Source of the DNA: Methylibium sp. Root1272
GTDB lineage: Bacteria; Pseudomonadota; Gammaproteobacteria; Burkholderiales; Burkholderiaceae_C
Reading direction: 5' to 3'
DNA: 64,000 bases
NCBI RefSeq assembly: GCF_001425905.1
Contig: NZ_LMDY01000001.1
Coordinates: forward strand, 645,481-709,480
Part shown: piece after piece, positions 45,360 through 57,910 of the stretch
How positions within the stretch are numbered: the stretch's first letter is position 1
Layout of the letters: each line of letters starts with the position of its first letter
Notes under the pieces: model-generated
Database searches by the model: none
What the model saw: only the letters and a program-made list of their open reading frames with translations
What the model was told of the DNA's origin: nothing
Program-made: the position numbers and the translations under genes

Positions 45360-46558
45360 GGACTTGTCAACGCGGCCAGGGCCTGTTCGAGGTCGGCCTG
45401 CAGATCCTCCGCGGCTTCCAGCCCGACCGAGAAACGCACCAGCGTGCCCTGCCCCGCTCCCACCGGTCCGCGCAGTGCGGCCAGGTCGTAGGGCACCGCC
45501 AGGCTCACCGGCCCGCCCCACGAATAGCCGATCTTGAACAGTCGCAGCGCATCGACGAAGGCGTCGACCTGCGCCACCGCGTAGCGCGCATCGAAAACCA
45601 CCGCGAACAGCCCTGCCGCCGCGCGGCAGCAGCTGACCCAGTGCGCATGGCCGGGGGCACCGGCCAGCGCGGGATGCAGCACCTGGGTGATCTCGGGCCG
45701 GTTCTGCCACCAAGCCGCCAGGCGGCGCGCGGCGGCGTCGTGCGCGGCATAGCGCAGCGCCAGCGTCGGCAGCGAGCGCAGCACGAACTCCACGTCGTTC
45801 GCACCGACGCCCAGGCCCAGGCGCATGTGCGTCATCGTCAGGCGCTGATGCAGCGCCTCGTCGCGTGTCGTCACCGATCCCATCAGCACGTCGCCGCCAC
45901 CCGACGGGTACTTGGTCAGCGCGTGCACCGAGATGTCGACGCCCTGCTCGAAGGGCGCGAAGGCGACGCCAGCGCCCCAGGTGTTGTCGAGCGCGGTCGT
46001 CACGCCGCGCGCCCGGCAGGCCGCCACCAGGCCGGCCAGGTCGGGGAACTCCATCGTCACCGACCCCGCGGCCTCGATCCAGACGAGCTTCGTCTGCGGC
46101 CCGATCATCCCGGCCAGCGCCGCGGCATCCAGCGGGTCGTACAGCCGGTGCGTGACCCCGAGGCGCGCCAGCTCCTGCCGAGCGACTTCCTTGCCCGGAC
46201 CGTAGGCATTGGTGGGCAGCAACACCTCGTCGCCCGACTTCAGCAAGGCCAGATTCACCAGCACGATCGCCGCGAGCCCGCTGGGTGCCAGCAAGGTGTG
46301 CCGCCCGCCCTCGAGCGTCGCGATGCGTTCCTCGAGCGTGAAGGTGGTCGGCGTGCCGTGCAGGCCATAGGTGTAGCCGGTCTTTTCCTTCCAGCTGCGC
46401 GCGCGCAGGGCCGCCACGTTGCGGAAGATCACCGTCGAGGCCTTGTGCACCGCCGGCGGCACCGCGCCGAAGCCGGCCGGCGGCTCGTAGGGGTGGTGGA
46501 TCAGGCCGGTGGTGAGCGGATCGTCCCCGCGCCGCCCGCCGTCGCTGCCGCCGCTCAT
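45356..46558 (-). CDS. metC: Cys/Met-metabolism PLP enzyme (cystathionine beta-lyase type)
   Basis: PLP-dependent enzyme of the MetC/MetB fold, 400 residues, cleaving or forming C-S bonds in sulfur amino-acid metabolism. The Schiff-base lysine lies in [16 protein letters not shown] near residue 220. The N-terminal substrate/PLP-phosphate region includes [20 protein letters not shown] and [12 protein letters not shown], and a conserved Asp occurs in [10 protein letters not shown]. Cystathionine beta-lyase is the best guess from the overall pattern; a related lyase cannot be excluded. It lies 7 bp after rimO, probably co-transcribed, and its stop overlaps smpB. Confidence 0.88.
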   Translation of the reverse strand: MSGGSDGGRRGDDPLTTGLIHHPYEPPAGFGAVPPAVHKASTVIFRNVAALRARSWKEKTGYTYGLHGTPTTFTLEERIATLEGGRHTLLAPSGLAAIVLVNLALLKSGDEVLLPTNAYGPGKEVARQELARLGVTHRLYDPLDAAALAGMIGPQTKLVWIEAAGSVTMEFPDLAGLVAACRARGVTTALDNTWGAGVAFAPFEQGVDISVHALTKYPSGGGDVLMGSVTTRDEALHQRLTMTHMRLGLGVGANDVEFVLRSLPTLALRYAAHDAAARRLAAWWQNRPEITQVLHPALAGAPGHAHWVSCCRAAAGLFAVVFDARYAVAQVDAFVDALRLFKIGYSWGGPVSLAVPYDLAALRGPVGAGQGTLVRFSVGLEAAEDLQADLEQALAALTSP

Positions 46559-46565
46559 CCGCGAC

Positions 46566-47981
46566 TCACAGCGGTTGGCCCACCAGGTCGTGGCCCTGTG
46601 TGCCGACGATGCGGGCGCGCGTGAACTCGCCCACGCGCAACTGCTTCGAGGCCTTCAGCGGCGGCAGCAGGTGCACCACGCCGTCGATCTCGGGCGCGTC
46701 GGCATAGCTGCGGCCTCGTCCGCCCTTCTTGCCGAGCGCCGGCGCGGCGTCGATCAGCACCTGCATCTCGGCGCCGACGCGCTCGCGCAGCTTCTCGGCC
46801 GACACCGCCTCGGCCACCGCCATGAAGCGCGCCCGGCGCTCCTCGCGCACGGCGTCGGGCAAGGCTCCGGCCAGCTCGTTCGCACTCGCGCCGTCGACCG
46901 GCGAATAGGCAAAGCAGCCGGCCCGGTCGATGCGGGCCTCTCGCATGAAGTCGAGCAGGTGCTCGAACTCGGCCTCGGTCTCGCCGGGGAAGCCGGCGAT
47001 GAAGGTGGAGCGCACCACGATCTGCGGGCAGGCCTCGCGCCAGCGCTGCAGGCGCTCGAGGTTCTTCTCGCCGTTGGCGGGCCGCTTCATGCGCTTGAGC
47101 ACGTCGGGGTGAGCATGCTGGAACGGCACGTCCAGGTAGGGCAGCACGCGGCCGGCCGCCATCATCGGCAGGATCTCGTCGACGTGCGGGTAGGGATAGA
47201 CGTAGTGCAGCCGCACCCAGGCGCCGAAGGGCTCGGCGAGTTCGCCGAGGCGCTCCACGAGATCGGTCATGCGCGTCTTCACCGGCTTGCCGTCCCAGAA
47301 GCCGGTGCGGTACTTCACGTCGACGCCGTAGGCCGAGGTGTCCTGGCTGATCACCAGCAGTTCCTTCACGCCCGACTCGAACAGCGCGCGCGCCTCGTTC
47401 AGCACGTCGCCGATCGGCCGCGACACCAGGTCGCCGCGCATGCTGGGGATGATGCAGAAGCTGCAGCGGTGGTTGCAGCCTTCGCTGATCTTCAGGTAGG
47501 CGTAGTGCCTGGGCGTGAGCTTCACGCCATAGGCCGGCACCAGATCGACGAAGGGGTCGTGCGGCTTGGGCACGTGCACATGCACGGCGTCCATGACCTC
47601 CTGCGTCGCGTGCGGCCCGGTCACGGCCAGCACGCTCGGGTGCATCTGGCGTACCAGGTTGCCGCCGCCCTCGCCCGCCTTGGCACCCAGGCAGCCGGTG
47701 ACGATGACCTTGCCGTTCTCGGCCAGTGCCTCGCCGATGGTGTCGAGGCTCTCCTTCACCGCGTCGTCGATGAAGCCGCAGGTGTTGACGATCACCAGGT
47801 CGGCACCGGCGAAGCTCTTGGACGTGTCGTAGCCCTCGGCGCGCAGCTGCGTGAGGATCAACTCCGAATCGGTCAGCGCCTTGGGGCAGCCGAGCGACAC
47901 GAAGCCGATCTTGGGGATGTTCCGGGAGGCGGCATCGCCCGAGGTCAGGGCGGTCGATGCCGCGGCAGCAGTCTGGGTCAT
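46566..47981 (-). CDS. rimO: RimO, ribosomal protein S12 methylthiotransferase
   Basis: Radical-SAM enzyme that methylthiolates the conserved Asp of ribosomal protein S12, 471 residues. The N-terminal UPF0004 domain has its cluster cysteines in [17 protein letters not shown] and TGCLGAK; the radical-SAM cluster motif is CNHRCSFC near residue 170. A C-terminal TRAM domain follows from about residue 390. Start MTQTAAAAS has no close homologue to fix it, but the frame is unambiguous. It is followed 7 bp later by the metC-like gene. Confidence 0.96.
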   Translation of the reverse strand: MTQTAAAASTALTSGDAASRNIPKIGFVSLGCPKALTDSELILTQLRAEGYDTSKSFAGADLVIVNTCGFIDDAVKESLDTIGEALAENGKVIVTGCLGAKAGEGGGNLVRQMHPSVLAVTGPHATQEVMDAVHVHVPKPHDPFVDLVPAYGVKLTPRHYAYLKISEGCNHRCSFCIIPSMRGDLVSRPIGDVLNEARALFESGVKELLVISQDTSAYGVDVKYRTGFWDGKPVKTRMTDLVERLGELAEPFGAWVRLHYVYPYPHVDEILPMMAAGRVLPYLDVPFQHAHPDVLKRMKRPANGEKNLERLQRWREACPQIVVRSTFIAGFPGETEAEFEHLLDFMREARIDRAGCFAYSPVDGASANELAGALPDAVREERRARFMAVAEAVSAEKLRERVGAEMQVLIDAAPALGKKGGRGRSYADAPEIDGVVHLLPPLKASKQLRVGEFTRARIVGTQGHDLVGQPL

Positions 47982-48045
47982 CGATGGATTTTCGCCGATC
48001 CGGGTCGAACCGGCGTCGCGGCGCGCCAGGGCGGGCCGGTTGCGG

Positions 48046-48636
48046 CTACTTCTTGGCGCCGGTGGTCGCCGAGAACAGGCTCTCGGTCTGCTTGTGCATC
48101 TGCTCCTGCATCTGCACGAACAGGTTCTTCGACTGGTCGAGGTAGCTGCTCATCAGGCCCTGCATCATCGGCGCCTGCACGTTCATGAACTGCGCCCACA
48201 GCTCGGGGCTGTAGGCCTTGCCGGTGCTCAGGCCCGACTGTTCCGCGAAACGGCTCTGCATCTCGGTGAAGGCCTGGATGTTCTTCTCGAGGTAGGAACC
48301 CAGCAGCCCCTGCATCGTGTGGCCGTACAGGCGGATGATGTGCGCCAGCACCGGCGTCGTGAACATCGGCATGCCGCCGGTCTCGGCCTCCAGGATGATC
48401 TGCAGCAGGATGCTGCGCGTCAGGTCCTCGCCGGTCTTGGCGTCGCGCACGACGAAGCTCTCGTTGTCGAGGACCATCTGCCGCACGTCGGCCAGCGTGA
48501 TGTAGCCGCTGGTCTGGGTGTCGTACAAGCGCCGGTTCGGGTACTTCTTCAGAATCCGAAGGCTGCCGGCGGCGTCCGGGGCTTCGTCGGCCGGGGCCGT
48601 CGTGCTGCGCGGAGACCGGACTTTCGCTTGCGTCAT
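48046..48636 (-). CDS. phaR: PhaR, polyhydroxyalkanoate synthesis repressor
   Basis: DNA- and PHB-binding repressor of phasin genes, 196 residues from the ATG at 48636 (Shine-Dalgarno AGGAGAGG 5 bp upstream). PHB_acc_N domain: [20 protein letters not shown] near residue 33. Two PHB_acc repeats follow (around [20 protein letters not shown] and [19 protein letters not shown]). The open frame extends upstream but lacks a good start. It indicates that the organism stores PHA, although no phaC/phaA/phaB lies in the window. Confidence 0.95.
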   Translation of the reverse strand: MTQAKVRSPRSTTAPADEAPDAAGSLRILKKYPNRRLYDTQTSGYITLADVRQMVLDNESFVVRDAKTGEDLTRSILLQIILEAETGGMPMFTTPVLAHIIRLYGHTMQGLLGSYLEKNIQAFTEMQSRFAEQSGLSTGKAYSPELWAQFMNVQAPMMQGLMSSYLDQSKNLFVQMQEQMHKQTESLFSATTGAKK

Positions 48637-48746
48637 GGGATCCTCTCCTGAGAAGGATTCCCATTCTAGGAGGCGGCCGCCAGCGGCCCCGGAGGGTTTT
48701 CCCGCCGCGCCGCAGCAAAAAAGTGCGGTGGGCGGTCGCTGGCGAG

Positions 48747-50747
<2,001 letters not shown>

Positions 50748-51031
50748 TCGTCACCTCCGATAGCTTCTGCCGTTGGCTTGCGCTGGCTGAAGTTCTTCTT
50801 CTTGTTCGATGATCACCCGACCGCCGTGGCCCGTGCCACAGCGGAAACCCCCGGGATTCATGGGGCGCGCCACGCGAAAAGCGCGTCCCGGACACACCGG
50901 CGGCCGCTGCACGCGCTGCAGCGACCGCCCCTGGAATAGCACGCGGCATGCCCGTCCGCGTTCCATCGGTGGCGTCACGGTCGTTCTCCTGCGCGGGCCT
51001 CACGACAAGCCGTTCCCGCACCCGGAAATGC

Positions 51032-51047
51032 TGCGACACATGTCGCA
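51032..51047. promoter_or_regulatory. Palindromic operator-like site 1 (putative AcoR site)
   Basis: TGCGACACATGTCGCA: 7-bp inverted arms with a 2-bp centre. It is repeated exactly 30 bp downstream and lies about 290 bp from both the acoR and thiC starts. Related half-sites (TGTCGCA) occur near the sigma-54 promoters at 57.2 and 58.6 kb, so binding by AcoR is a reasonable inference. Confidence 0.6.
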
Positions 51048-51061
51048 TTCCGGCCTCTGTC

Positions 51062-51077
51062 TGCGACACATGTCGCA
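51062..51077. promoter_or_regulatory. Palindromic operator-like site 2 (putative AcoR site)
   Basis: Identical to site 1 (TGCGACACATGTCGCA), with one more complementary base pair outside (CTGCGACA...TGTCGCAG). The 30-bp spacing is close to three helical turns, placing both sites on the same DNA face, as for paired enhancer sites. Confidence 0.6.
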
Positions 51078-51129
51078 GCGCGTTCGCGGGCGCACAAACG
51101 GCTCGATGGAATTTCATCGCCGCCCTGCA

Positions 51130-51159
51130 TTGACAGTCGCTCACGCCGGCTTCCACAAT
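51130..51159 (+). promoter_or_regulatory. Sigma-70 promoter of the thi operon
   Basis: TTGACA (51130-51135) and CACAAT (51154-51159) with an 18-bp spacer. The expected start at about 51166 coincides with the first base pairs of the TPP riboswitch at 51167, which supports the assignment. Confidence 0.7.
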
Positions 51160-51166
51160 GAAGACT

Positions 51167-53225
<2,059 letters not shown>

Positions 53226-53230
53226 ACGCC

Positions 53231-54313
53231 ATGCCCTTGCTCGATCTCGGCATCGCCGGCGCCGGCCTGCTGGGCCGGCTGCTGGCCTGGCGGCTCGCGC
53301 GCGCAGGCCACCGCGTCAGCGTGTTCGATCCGGCGCCCGGCCCGCAGCCGCGCTTCGATGGCCAGGGCGCCGCGGCCTTCAGCGCGGCCGGCATGCTCAG
53401 CCCGCTGGCGGAACTCGACAACGCCGGCCCGGAGATCGCGGCGCTCGGGTGGCGCTCGATCTCGCTGTGGCGCGACATCGTCGCCGTGCTGCCCGATCCG
53501 CCCGCCTTCGGCCAGCTCGGCAGCCTGCTGCTCGCTCATCGCAACGACCTCGCCGCGGCACAGCGCGTGCTGGCGCGCCTGTCCGCGGCTCCCGGCGCAA
53601 CCGCGTCACCGCTGTCGGCGCCGCAGCTGGCCGACATGGAGCCCTCGCTGCAGCCGCCCGGCCATGCCTGGCTGCTGCCCGGCGAGGCACAGATCGAACC
53701 GGTGAAGGCGATGTTCTCGCTCTACCACCATGCCCCCGGCGTGCAGTGGCACTGGGGCTGCCGCGTCACCATGCTGCATGACGGCGCGCTGCAGGTCGAC
53801 GGCGCCGAGTCCGGCTGGCGACGCTTCGACTCGGTGTTCGACGTGCGCGGCCTCGGCGCCCGCCCCACGCTGCCGCTGCGCGGCGTGCGCGGCGAGACGG
53901 TGTGGCTGCATGCGCCCGGCCACGGCCTGCTGCGGCCGGTGCGGCTGCTGCATCCACGGCACCGCGTCTACCTGGTGCCACGGCCGGGCGACATCGTGCT
54001 GCTCGGCGCGACCGAGATCGAGAGCGAGGACCGCTCGCCGATGTCGCTGCGCAGCGCGGTCGAGTTGATGGCGGCCGCGCACAGCGTCATGCCGCTGCTG
54101 GCCGAGGCTCGCATCCTGCGGCTCGATCGCAACCTGCGTCCCGCGCTGCCCGACAACCAGCCGCACACCGAAGTCACGCCGCACAGGGTGGCCCTCAACG
54201 GCCTGTTCCGCCACGGCTGGCTGCTGGCGCCGGCCCTGGTGGAGGATGCACTGGCCGCCTGGGCACGGCTGCGCGCCGACGCGGCGCTGCCCGGACCGGA
54301 GATCGAGCGATGA
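53231..54313 (+). CDS. thiO: ThiO, FAD-dependent glycine oxidase
   Basis: Oxidises glycine to the imine used by ThiG for thiazole synthesis; 360 residues. The FAD-binding motif GIAGAGLLGRLLAWRLARAG starts at residue 7, with the adenine-ribose Asp in VSVFDPAP. The active-site region includes GQGAAAFSAAGMLSPLAE, and the C-terminal FAD/product region is FRHGWLLAPALVED. It lies 5 bp after thiC. Presence of ThiO rather than ThiH indicates the aerobic thiazole route. Confidence 0.92.
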   Translation: MPLLDLGIAGAGLLGRLLAWRLARAGHRVSVFDPAPGPQPRFDGQGAAAFSAAGMLSPLAELDNAGPEIAALGWRSISLWRDIVAVLPDPPAFGQLGSLLLAHRNDLAAAQRVLARLSAAPGATASPLSAPQLADMEPSLQPPGHAWLLPGEAQIEPVKAMFSLYHHAPGVQWHWGCRVTMLHDGALQVDGAESGWRRFDSVFDVRGLGARPTLPLRGVRGETVWLHAPGHGLLRPVRLLHPRHRVYLVPRPGDIVLLGATEIESEDRSPMSLRSAVELMAAAHSVMPLLAEARILRLDRNLRPALPDNQPHTEVTPHRVALNGLFRHGWLLAPALVEDALAAWARLRADAALPGPEIER

Positions 54314-54543
54314 GCGGCCTGCCAGCACACAAGGACGCGATGGTGACGGTGCACCTCGAGGGCCGCGGCTGCCGGCTCGCACGCGGCAGCACGCTGGCCG
54401 ACCTGCTGCGCCTGCTCGGCCACGCGCCCGAGGCCATCACCACCGCCGTCAACGGCGAGTTCGTCGCCCGTGCCCTGCGCGCCGGCCACGTGTTGCAGGA
54501 CGGCGACGAGATCCTGCTGTTCCAGCCCATCGTCGGCGGCTGA
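54310..54543 (+). CDS. thiS: ThiS, thiazole sulfur-carrier protein
   Basis: Ubiquitin-like sulfur carrier whose C-terminal Gly-Gly is thiocarboxylated. The chain ends FQPIVGG, intact. From the ATG at 54310, overlapping the thiO stop as ATGA, it has 77 residues; an in-frame ATG at 54340 (MVTVHLEGRG) gives 67, the usual family length. I report the coupled start but the shorter product is quite possible. The conserved VNGEFVAR segment lies mid-protein. Confidence 0.93.
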   Translation: MSGLPAHKDAMVTVHLEGRGCRLARGSTLADLLRLLGHAPEAITTAVNGEFVARALRAGHVLQDGDEILLFQPIVGG

Positions 54544-54595
54544 GCCGACCGACCGGGCGTCCGTCCACACGACGTTTTCCCACGAGGACCTCCCC

Positions 54596-55477
54596 ATGCT
54601 CCAAGCGACCCTGGGCGCCCCCCCGCCCGCCGACATGGCCGAAGACGACCCCTGGCAGGTCGGCGGCGTGCGCCTGCACAGCCGCTTCCTGCTCGGCACG
54701 GCCGGCTACCCTTCCCCGGTCGTGCTGCAGGGCGCGCTGCTGGCGGCCCGCACGCAGGTCGTCACCGTCGGCCTCAAGCGCACGCTCGCGGCCGCCGGCG
54801 ACAACGGCTACATCGCCACGATCCGGCAGACGCTGCGCGACACCGGCGCGCGCCTGCTGCCCAACACCGCCGGCTGCCGCACCGCACGCGAGGCCGTGCA
54901 ACTGGCGCACATGGCACGCGAGCTCTACGACACGCCCTGGCTCAAGCTCGAGGTGGTCGGCGACGAGCACACGCTGCAGCCCGATCCGTTCGAGCTGCTG
55001 GCCGCCGCCGCGCAGTTGGTGCGCGACGGCTTCACCGTCTTTCCCTACTGCACCGACGACCTCGTCACCTGCCGCCGCCTGCTCGACGCCGGCTGCCCGC
55101 TGCTGATGCCCTGGGGCGCGCCGATCGGCTCGGGCCAGGGCCTGCTGAACCCGTTCGCGCTGCGCACGCTGCGCGAGCGCCTGCCCGACGCCACGCTGAT
55201 CATCGACGCCGGCCTCGGCGCGCCCTCGCATGCCGCGCAGGCGCTGGAGCTGGGCTTCGATGCGGTGCTGCTCAATTCCGCCGTCGCGCACGCCCGCGAA
55301 CCGGTGGCGATGGCACGCGCCTTCCGCCTGGCGATCGAGGGCGGCCGCGCCGCCTGGCGCGCCGGCGTCATGGCGCGCCAGGATTTCGCGGTTGCCAGCA
55401 CGCCGGTCACCGGCCAGCCCTTCACGCTGCCGGACCCGCCCGCCGACGCTCAGGCCCTGCGGCCGGCCACGCCATGA
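54596..55477 (+). CDS. thiG: ThiG, thiazole synthase
   Basis: Builds the thiazole phosphate ring from deoxyxylulose phosphate, dehydroglycine and the ThiS thiocarboxylate. TIM barrel of 293 residues. Family blocks: HSRFLLGTAGYPSP near residue 28, LLPNTAGCRTAREAVQLA, LKLEVVGDEHTLQPDPFELL, and VMPWGAPIGSG-like PWGAPIGSGQGL with the phosphate loop. It starts after a GAGG Shine-Dalgarno 52 bp beyond thiS and overlaps the next gene as ATGA. The N-terminal 20 residues extend beyond the core. Confidence 0.96.
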   Translation: MLQATLGAPPPADMAEDDPWQVGGVRLHSRFLLGTAGYPSPVVLQGALLAARTQVVTVGLKRTLAAAGDNGYIATIRQTLRDTGARLLPNTAGCRTAREAVQLAHMARELYDTPWLKLEVVGDEHTLQPDPFELLAAAAQLVRDGFTVFPYCTDDLVTCRRLLDAGCPLLMPWGAPIGSGQGLLNPFALRTLRERLPDATLIIDAGLGAPSHAAQALELGFDAVLLNSAVAHAREPVAMARAFRLAIEGGRAAWRAGVMARQDFAVASTPVTGQPFTLPDPPADAQALRPATP

Positions 55478-57072
55478 CGGCGGCCCACGCGGCGCGCCCG
55501 GTCGTCTGGAGCATCGCCGGCACCGACAGCGGTGGCGGCGCCGGCCTCAGCGCCGACCAGCGAGCAGCCGACGCCTTCGGCGTGCATCTCTGTCCGGTGG
55601 TGGCGGCCGTCACCGCGCAGAACTCGCTGGCGGTCACGCGCATCGAGCCAGTATCGCCACTCGCGCTCGAGGCGCAGCTGCAGGCGCTGGCCGACGACCT
55701 GCCGCCGCAGGTCGTGAAGACCGGCCTGCTCGGCGGCGTCGAGCACGTGCGCCTCGTCGCGCACTGGATCGACCGGCTGCGGCGCCGCCATCCGGTCGCG
55801 CTGGTGGTCGACCCGGTGCTGGCGGCCAGCACCGGTGCCGCCTTCGCCGACGCGTCGATGCTCGCCGCCTACCGCGAGCTGCTGCTGCCACGCGCGACGC
55901 TGATCACGCCCAACCGCCGCGAGGCCGCGGCGCTGCTGGGCCAGCCCGAGGCAGGCCTAGCCGGCTTGCCGACGCAGGCCCTCGAATTGCGCCGCCGTGG
56001 CGCGCAGGCGGTCTGCATCACCGGCGGCGACGCCGCCGACCTGGACGGCCGGGTGCTGGACTTGATGGCCACCGAGCAGGCCGACGGCTGGCTGGCCGCG
56101 CCGCGCATCGCCACCGAGCACCACCATGGCAGCGGCTGCACCTTCGCCACCAGCGCGGCGGCGGCGCTGGCGCTCGGCTTCGTGCCGGCCGACGCAGTGG
56201 TGTTGGCGAAGATGGCGACCGGCCACGCGCTGCGCCACGGCCACCCGGCCGGCGCGGGTCGCGGCCCGGTGCGGGCCACATCCGGCTTCGCCGCCGACGC
56301 GAGCCTGCTGCCCTGGCTGTCCTGGGGCGCATCGCCGACGTTCGCCCCGCCCGGCGAGCCGGACGCGCCGCGCGCCTCGCTCGACCTCTACGCCATCGTC
56401 GACAGCGCCGCGCGTGCGGAGCAGGTGCTGGCCGCCGGCGCACGCACGCTGCAGCTGCGCATCAAGACGCCCGCTGCCCCCGACGCGGCCTGGCAAGCCG
56501 CGTTGCGCACGGCCCTGCAGCGCAGCATCGCCGCCGCCCGTGAGGCCGGCGCGCGCCTGTTCGTCAACGACCACTGGCAGCTCGCTGCCGAGCTGGGCGC
56601 CTTCGGCGTGCACCTGGGCCAGGAGGACCTGCTGGCGCTCGGCGACGACGGCCGCGCGCGGTTACGGGCCAGCGGGCTGGCGCTCGGCATCAGCTCGCAC
56701 AGCCTGTGGGAGCTGGCCCGTGCGCGCTCGATGGCGCCCTGCTATGTCGCCTGCGGCCCCGTCTGGCCCACGCTGACCAAGGCCATGCCGTGGCGACCCC
56801 AGGGCCTGGACAACCTGGCCTGGTGGTGCGCGATGGCCGGCCTGCCGGTGGTCGCGATCGGCGGCATCCTGACCCCCGAGCAGGTGGAAGCGGCCGCGCG
56901 TTGCGGCGCCGACGGCGTGTGTGCGGTGCGCGTGCTGGGCGACGATCCGGCGCGCGTGCTGCCGCAGCTGCAGCGTGCGCTGCAGGCCGGCCGGCAGGCC
57001 GCCACACCGTCGCCGGTGCCCGCGCTGCCGCACCCTTCACTCGCCGCGAGCGTCGCACCCCCGCCGTCCTGA
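55474..57072 (+). CDS. thiDE: ThiD-ThiE fusion: HMP(-P) kinase and thiamine-phosphate synthase
   Basis: One 532-residue chain with two pathway steps. Residues 1-265 are ThiD, which phosphorylates HMP and HMP-P: SIAGTDSGGGAGLSADQ at the start, VVDPVLAASTG near residue 112 and HHHGSGCTFATSAAAALA near residue 213. Residues about 300-505 are ThiE, which couples HMP-PP and thiazole-P: TLQLRIKTP, FVNDHWQLAAELGAFGVHLGQ, GISSHSLWEL, CGPVWPTLTK and VAIGGIL. A roughly 30-residue linker joins them and a Pro/Ala tail ends the chain. The ATG overlaps thiG. It completes the set needed to make thiamine phosphate. Confidence 0.95.
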   Translation: MTAAHAARPVVWSIAGTDSGGGAGLSADQRAADAFGVHLCPVVAAVTAQNSLAVTRIEPVSPLALEAQLQALADDLPPQVVKTGLLGGVEHVRLVAHWIDRLRRRHPVALVVDPVLAASTGAAFADASMLAAYRELLLPRATLITPNRREAAALLGQPEAGLAGLPTQALELRRRGAQAVCITGGDAADLDGRVLDLMATEQADGWLAAPRIATEHHHGSGCTFATSAAAALALGFVPADAVVLAKMATGHALRHGHPAGAGRGPVRATSGFAADASLLPWLSWGASPTFAPPGEPDAPRASLDLYAIVDSAARAEQVLAAGARTLQLRIKTPAAPDAAWQAALRTALQRSIAAAREAGARLFVNDHWQLAAELGAFGVHLGQEDLLALGDDGRARLRASGLALGISSHSLWELARARSMAPCYVACGPVWPTLTKAMPWRPQGLDNLAWWCAMAGLPVVAIGGILTPEQVEAAARCGADGVCAVRVLGDDPARVLPQLQRALQAGRQAATPSPVPALPHPSLAASVAPPPS

Positions 57073-57086
57073 GCGACGCGCGTCGC

Positions 57087-57130
57087 TGCGACAGGTGTGT
57101 CTCGCACCGATGCGCCGGTGCGACACCGGC
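57087..57130. promoter_or_regulatory. Putative AcoR-binding region upstream of the DUF1097 gene
   Basis: Contains TGCGACA facing TGTCTCGCA at the left, the 18-mer CCGATGCGCCGGTGCGAC at 57107-57124 (17 of 18 bases shared with 58441-58458 upstream of acoX), and the inverted repeat GCCGGTG-CGA-CACCGGC at 57114-57130. It lies about 100 bp upstream of the sigma-54 promoter, the usual enhancer distance. Confidence 0.5.
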
Positions 57131-57228
57131 CCGCCGTGCGCCGCGGCGGGCCGCCCGCAAGGGCGAGATTGTGGTGGCGCCACCACGAAAGCGCGCCTGC
57201 CACCCGGGGCTGTTGTCGCGTTGGCCAT

Positions 57229-57244
57229 GGGCATGGCGATTGCA
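57229..57244 (+). promoter_or_regulatory. Sigma-54 (-24/-12) promoter of the DUF1097 gene
   Basis: GGGCATGGCGATTGCA has GG (57230-57231) and GC (57242-57243) with exactly ten bases between, and matches TGGCACG-N4-TTGC except at two positions. It lies 88 bp upstream of the ATG at 57332. Confidence 0.6.
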
Positions 57245-57331
57245 CCTTCAGCCCGCCTGCAGACAGACAGGTGCGGCCCGCGCCCCCGTGGGTCGACGAA
57301 CGAGTGCATCCACCCCAAGGAGACAAACCAT

Positions 57332-57820
57332 ATGAATGCATTGAACGCGATCTCGCTCAGCGTCGGCCTCTGGGTCGGCATCTGGTGCTTCGCCACGCTC
57401 GGCTACCTGGAGCCCAAGGTGATGACCTGGATCACCTTCCTGACCTGGGCGTCGTTCTACGCTGCCGGCGGCGGCAAGGCCGGCCTGGTGAAGGCGATCG
57501 CCAGCGCCTTCGCCGGCACGCTGATCTCGGCGGCGATCGTCTGGCTCAACGGCCAGCTCGGCGGTGGCGTGCAGGGCGTGGGCCTGCTGATCTTCAGCCT
57601 GCTGCTCGCGGTGCTGGGCTGGGCGCTGTGCCAGCTGTCGAAGGTCGACCTGTTCAGCTTCATTCCCGGCGCCTTCATCGGCGCGGCGTCGTTCTTCGGT
57701 GCCGGCGCGCCGCTCGACGGCAAGCTGGGCTGGGTGCTCGTGTCCATCGTGTGCGGCGCCGTGATGGGGCTGATCTCCGAGCGCATGGGCCAGGCGATGA
57801 CCGCCAAGGCACCGGCCTGA
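57332..57820 (+). CDS. DUF1097 inner-membrane protein
   Basis: 162 residues with about five membrane helices (around 8-26, 31-50, 55-73, 83-104, 133-150). The family is DUF1097, small polytopic proteins of unknown function. Shine-Dalgarno AAGGAG lies 8 bp upstream of the ATG. It sits between the thi operon and the peroxidase-like gene, behind its own sigma-54 promoter with AcoR-type sites, so it is probably expressed with the aco genes. A role in moving acetoin or a product across the membrane is a guess from this context only. Confidence 0.85.
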   Translation: MNALNAISLSVGLWVGIWCFATLGYLEPKVMTWITFLTWASFYAAGGGKAGLVKAIASAFAGTLISAAIVWLNGQLGGGVQGVGLLIFSLLLAVLGWALCQLSKVDLFSFIPGAFIGAASFFGAGAPLDGKLGWVLVSIVCGAVMGLISERMGQAMTAKAPA

Positions 57821-57910
57821 GCCGCGCCGGCATCGCTCGATGACAACCCGCGGCGGCGGCACGACGGCGTGCCGGCCGCTGCGGCTTCCCCGCCCCTCCG
57901 GAGACCGCCC

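Noticed and set aside
50937..50951. Sigma-54-like TAGCACGCGGCATGC pointing towards thiC
   Set aside because: Spacing is right, but the essential GG is AG, it lies upstream of the putative enhancer sites and about 390 bp from thiC, and a good sigma-70 promoter lies closer.
57114..57130. GCCGGTG-CGA-CACCGGC as a terminator of the thi operon
   Set aside because: A perfect hairpin but without any T run; it overlaps a sequence shared with the acoX upstream region, so an operator role is more likely.
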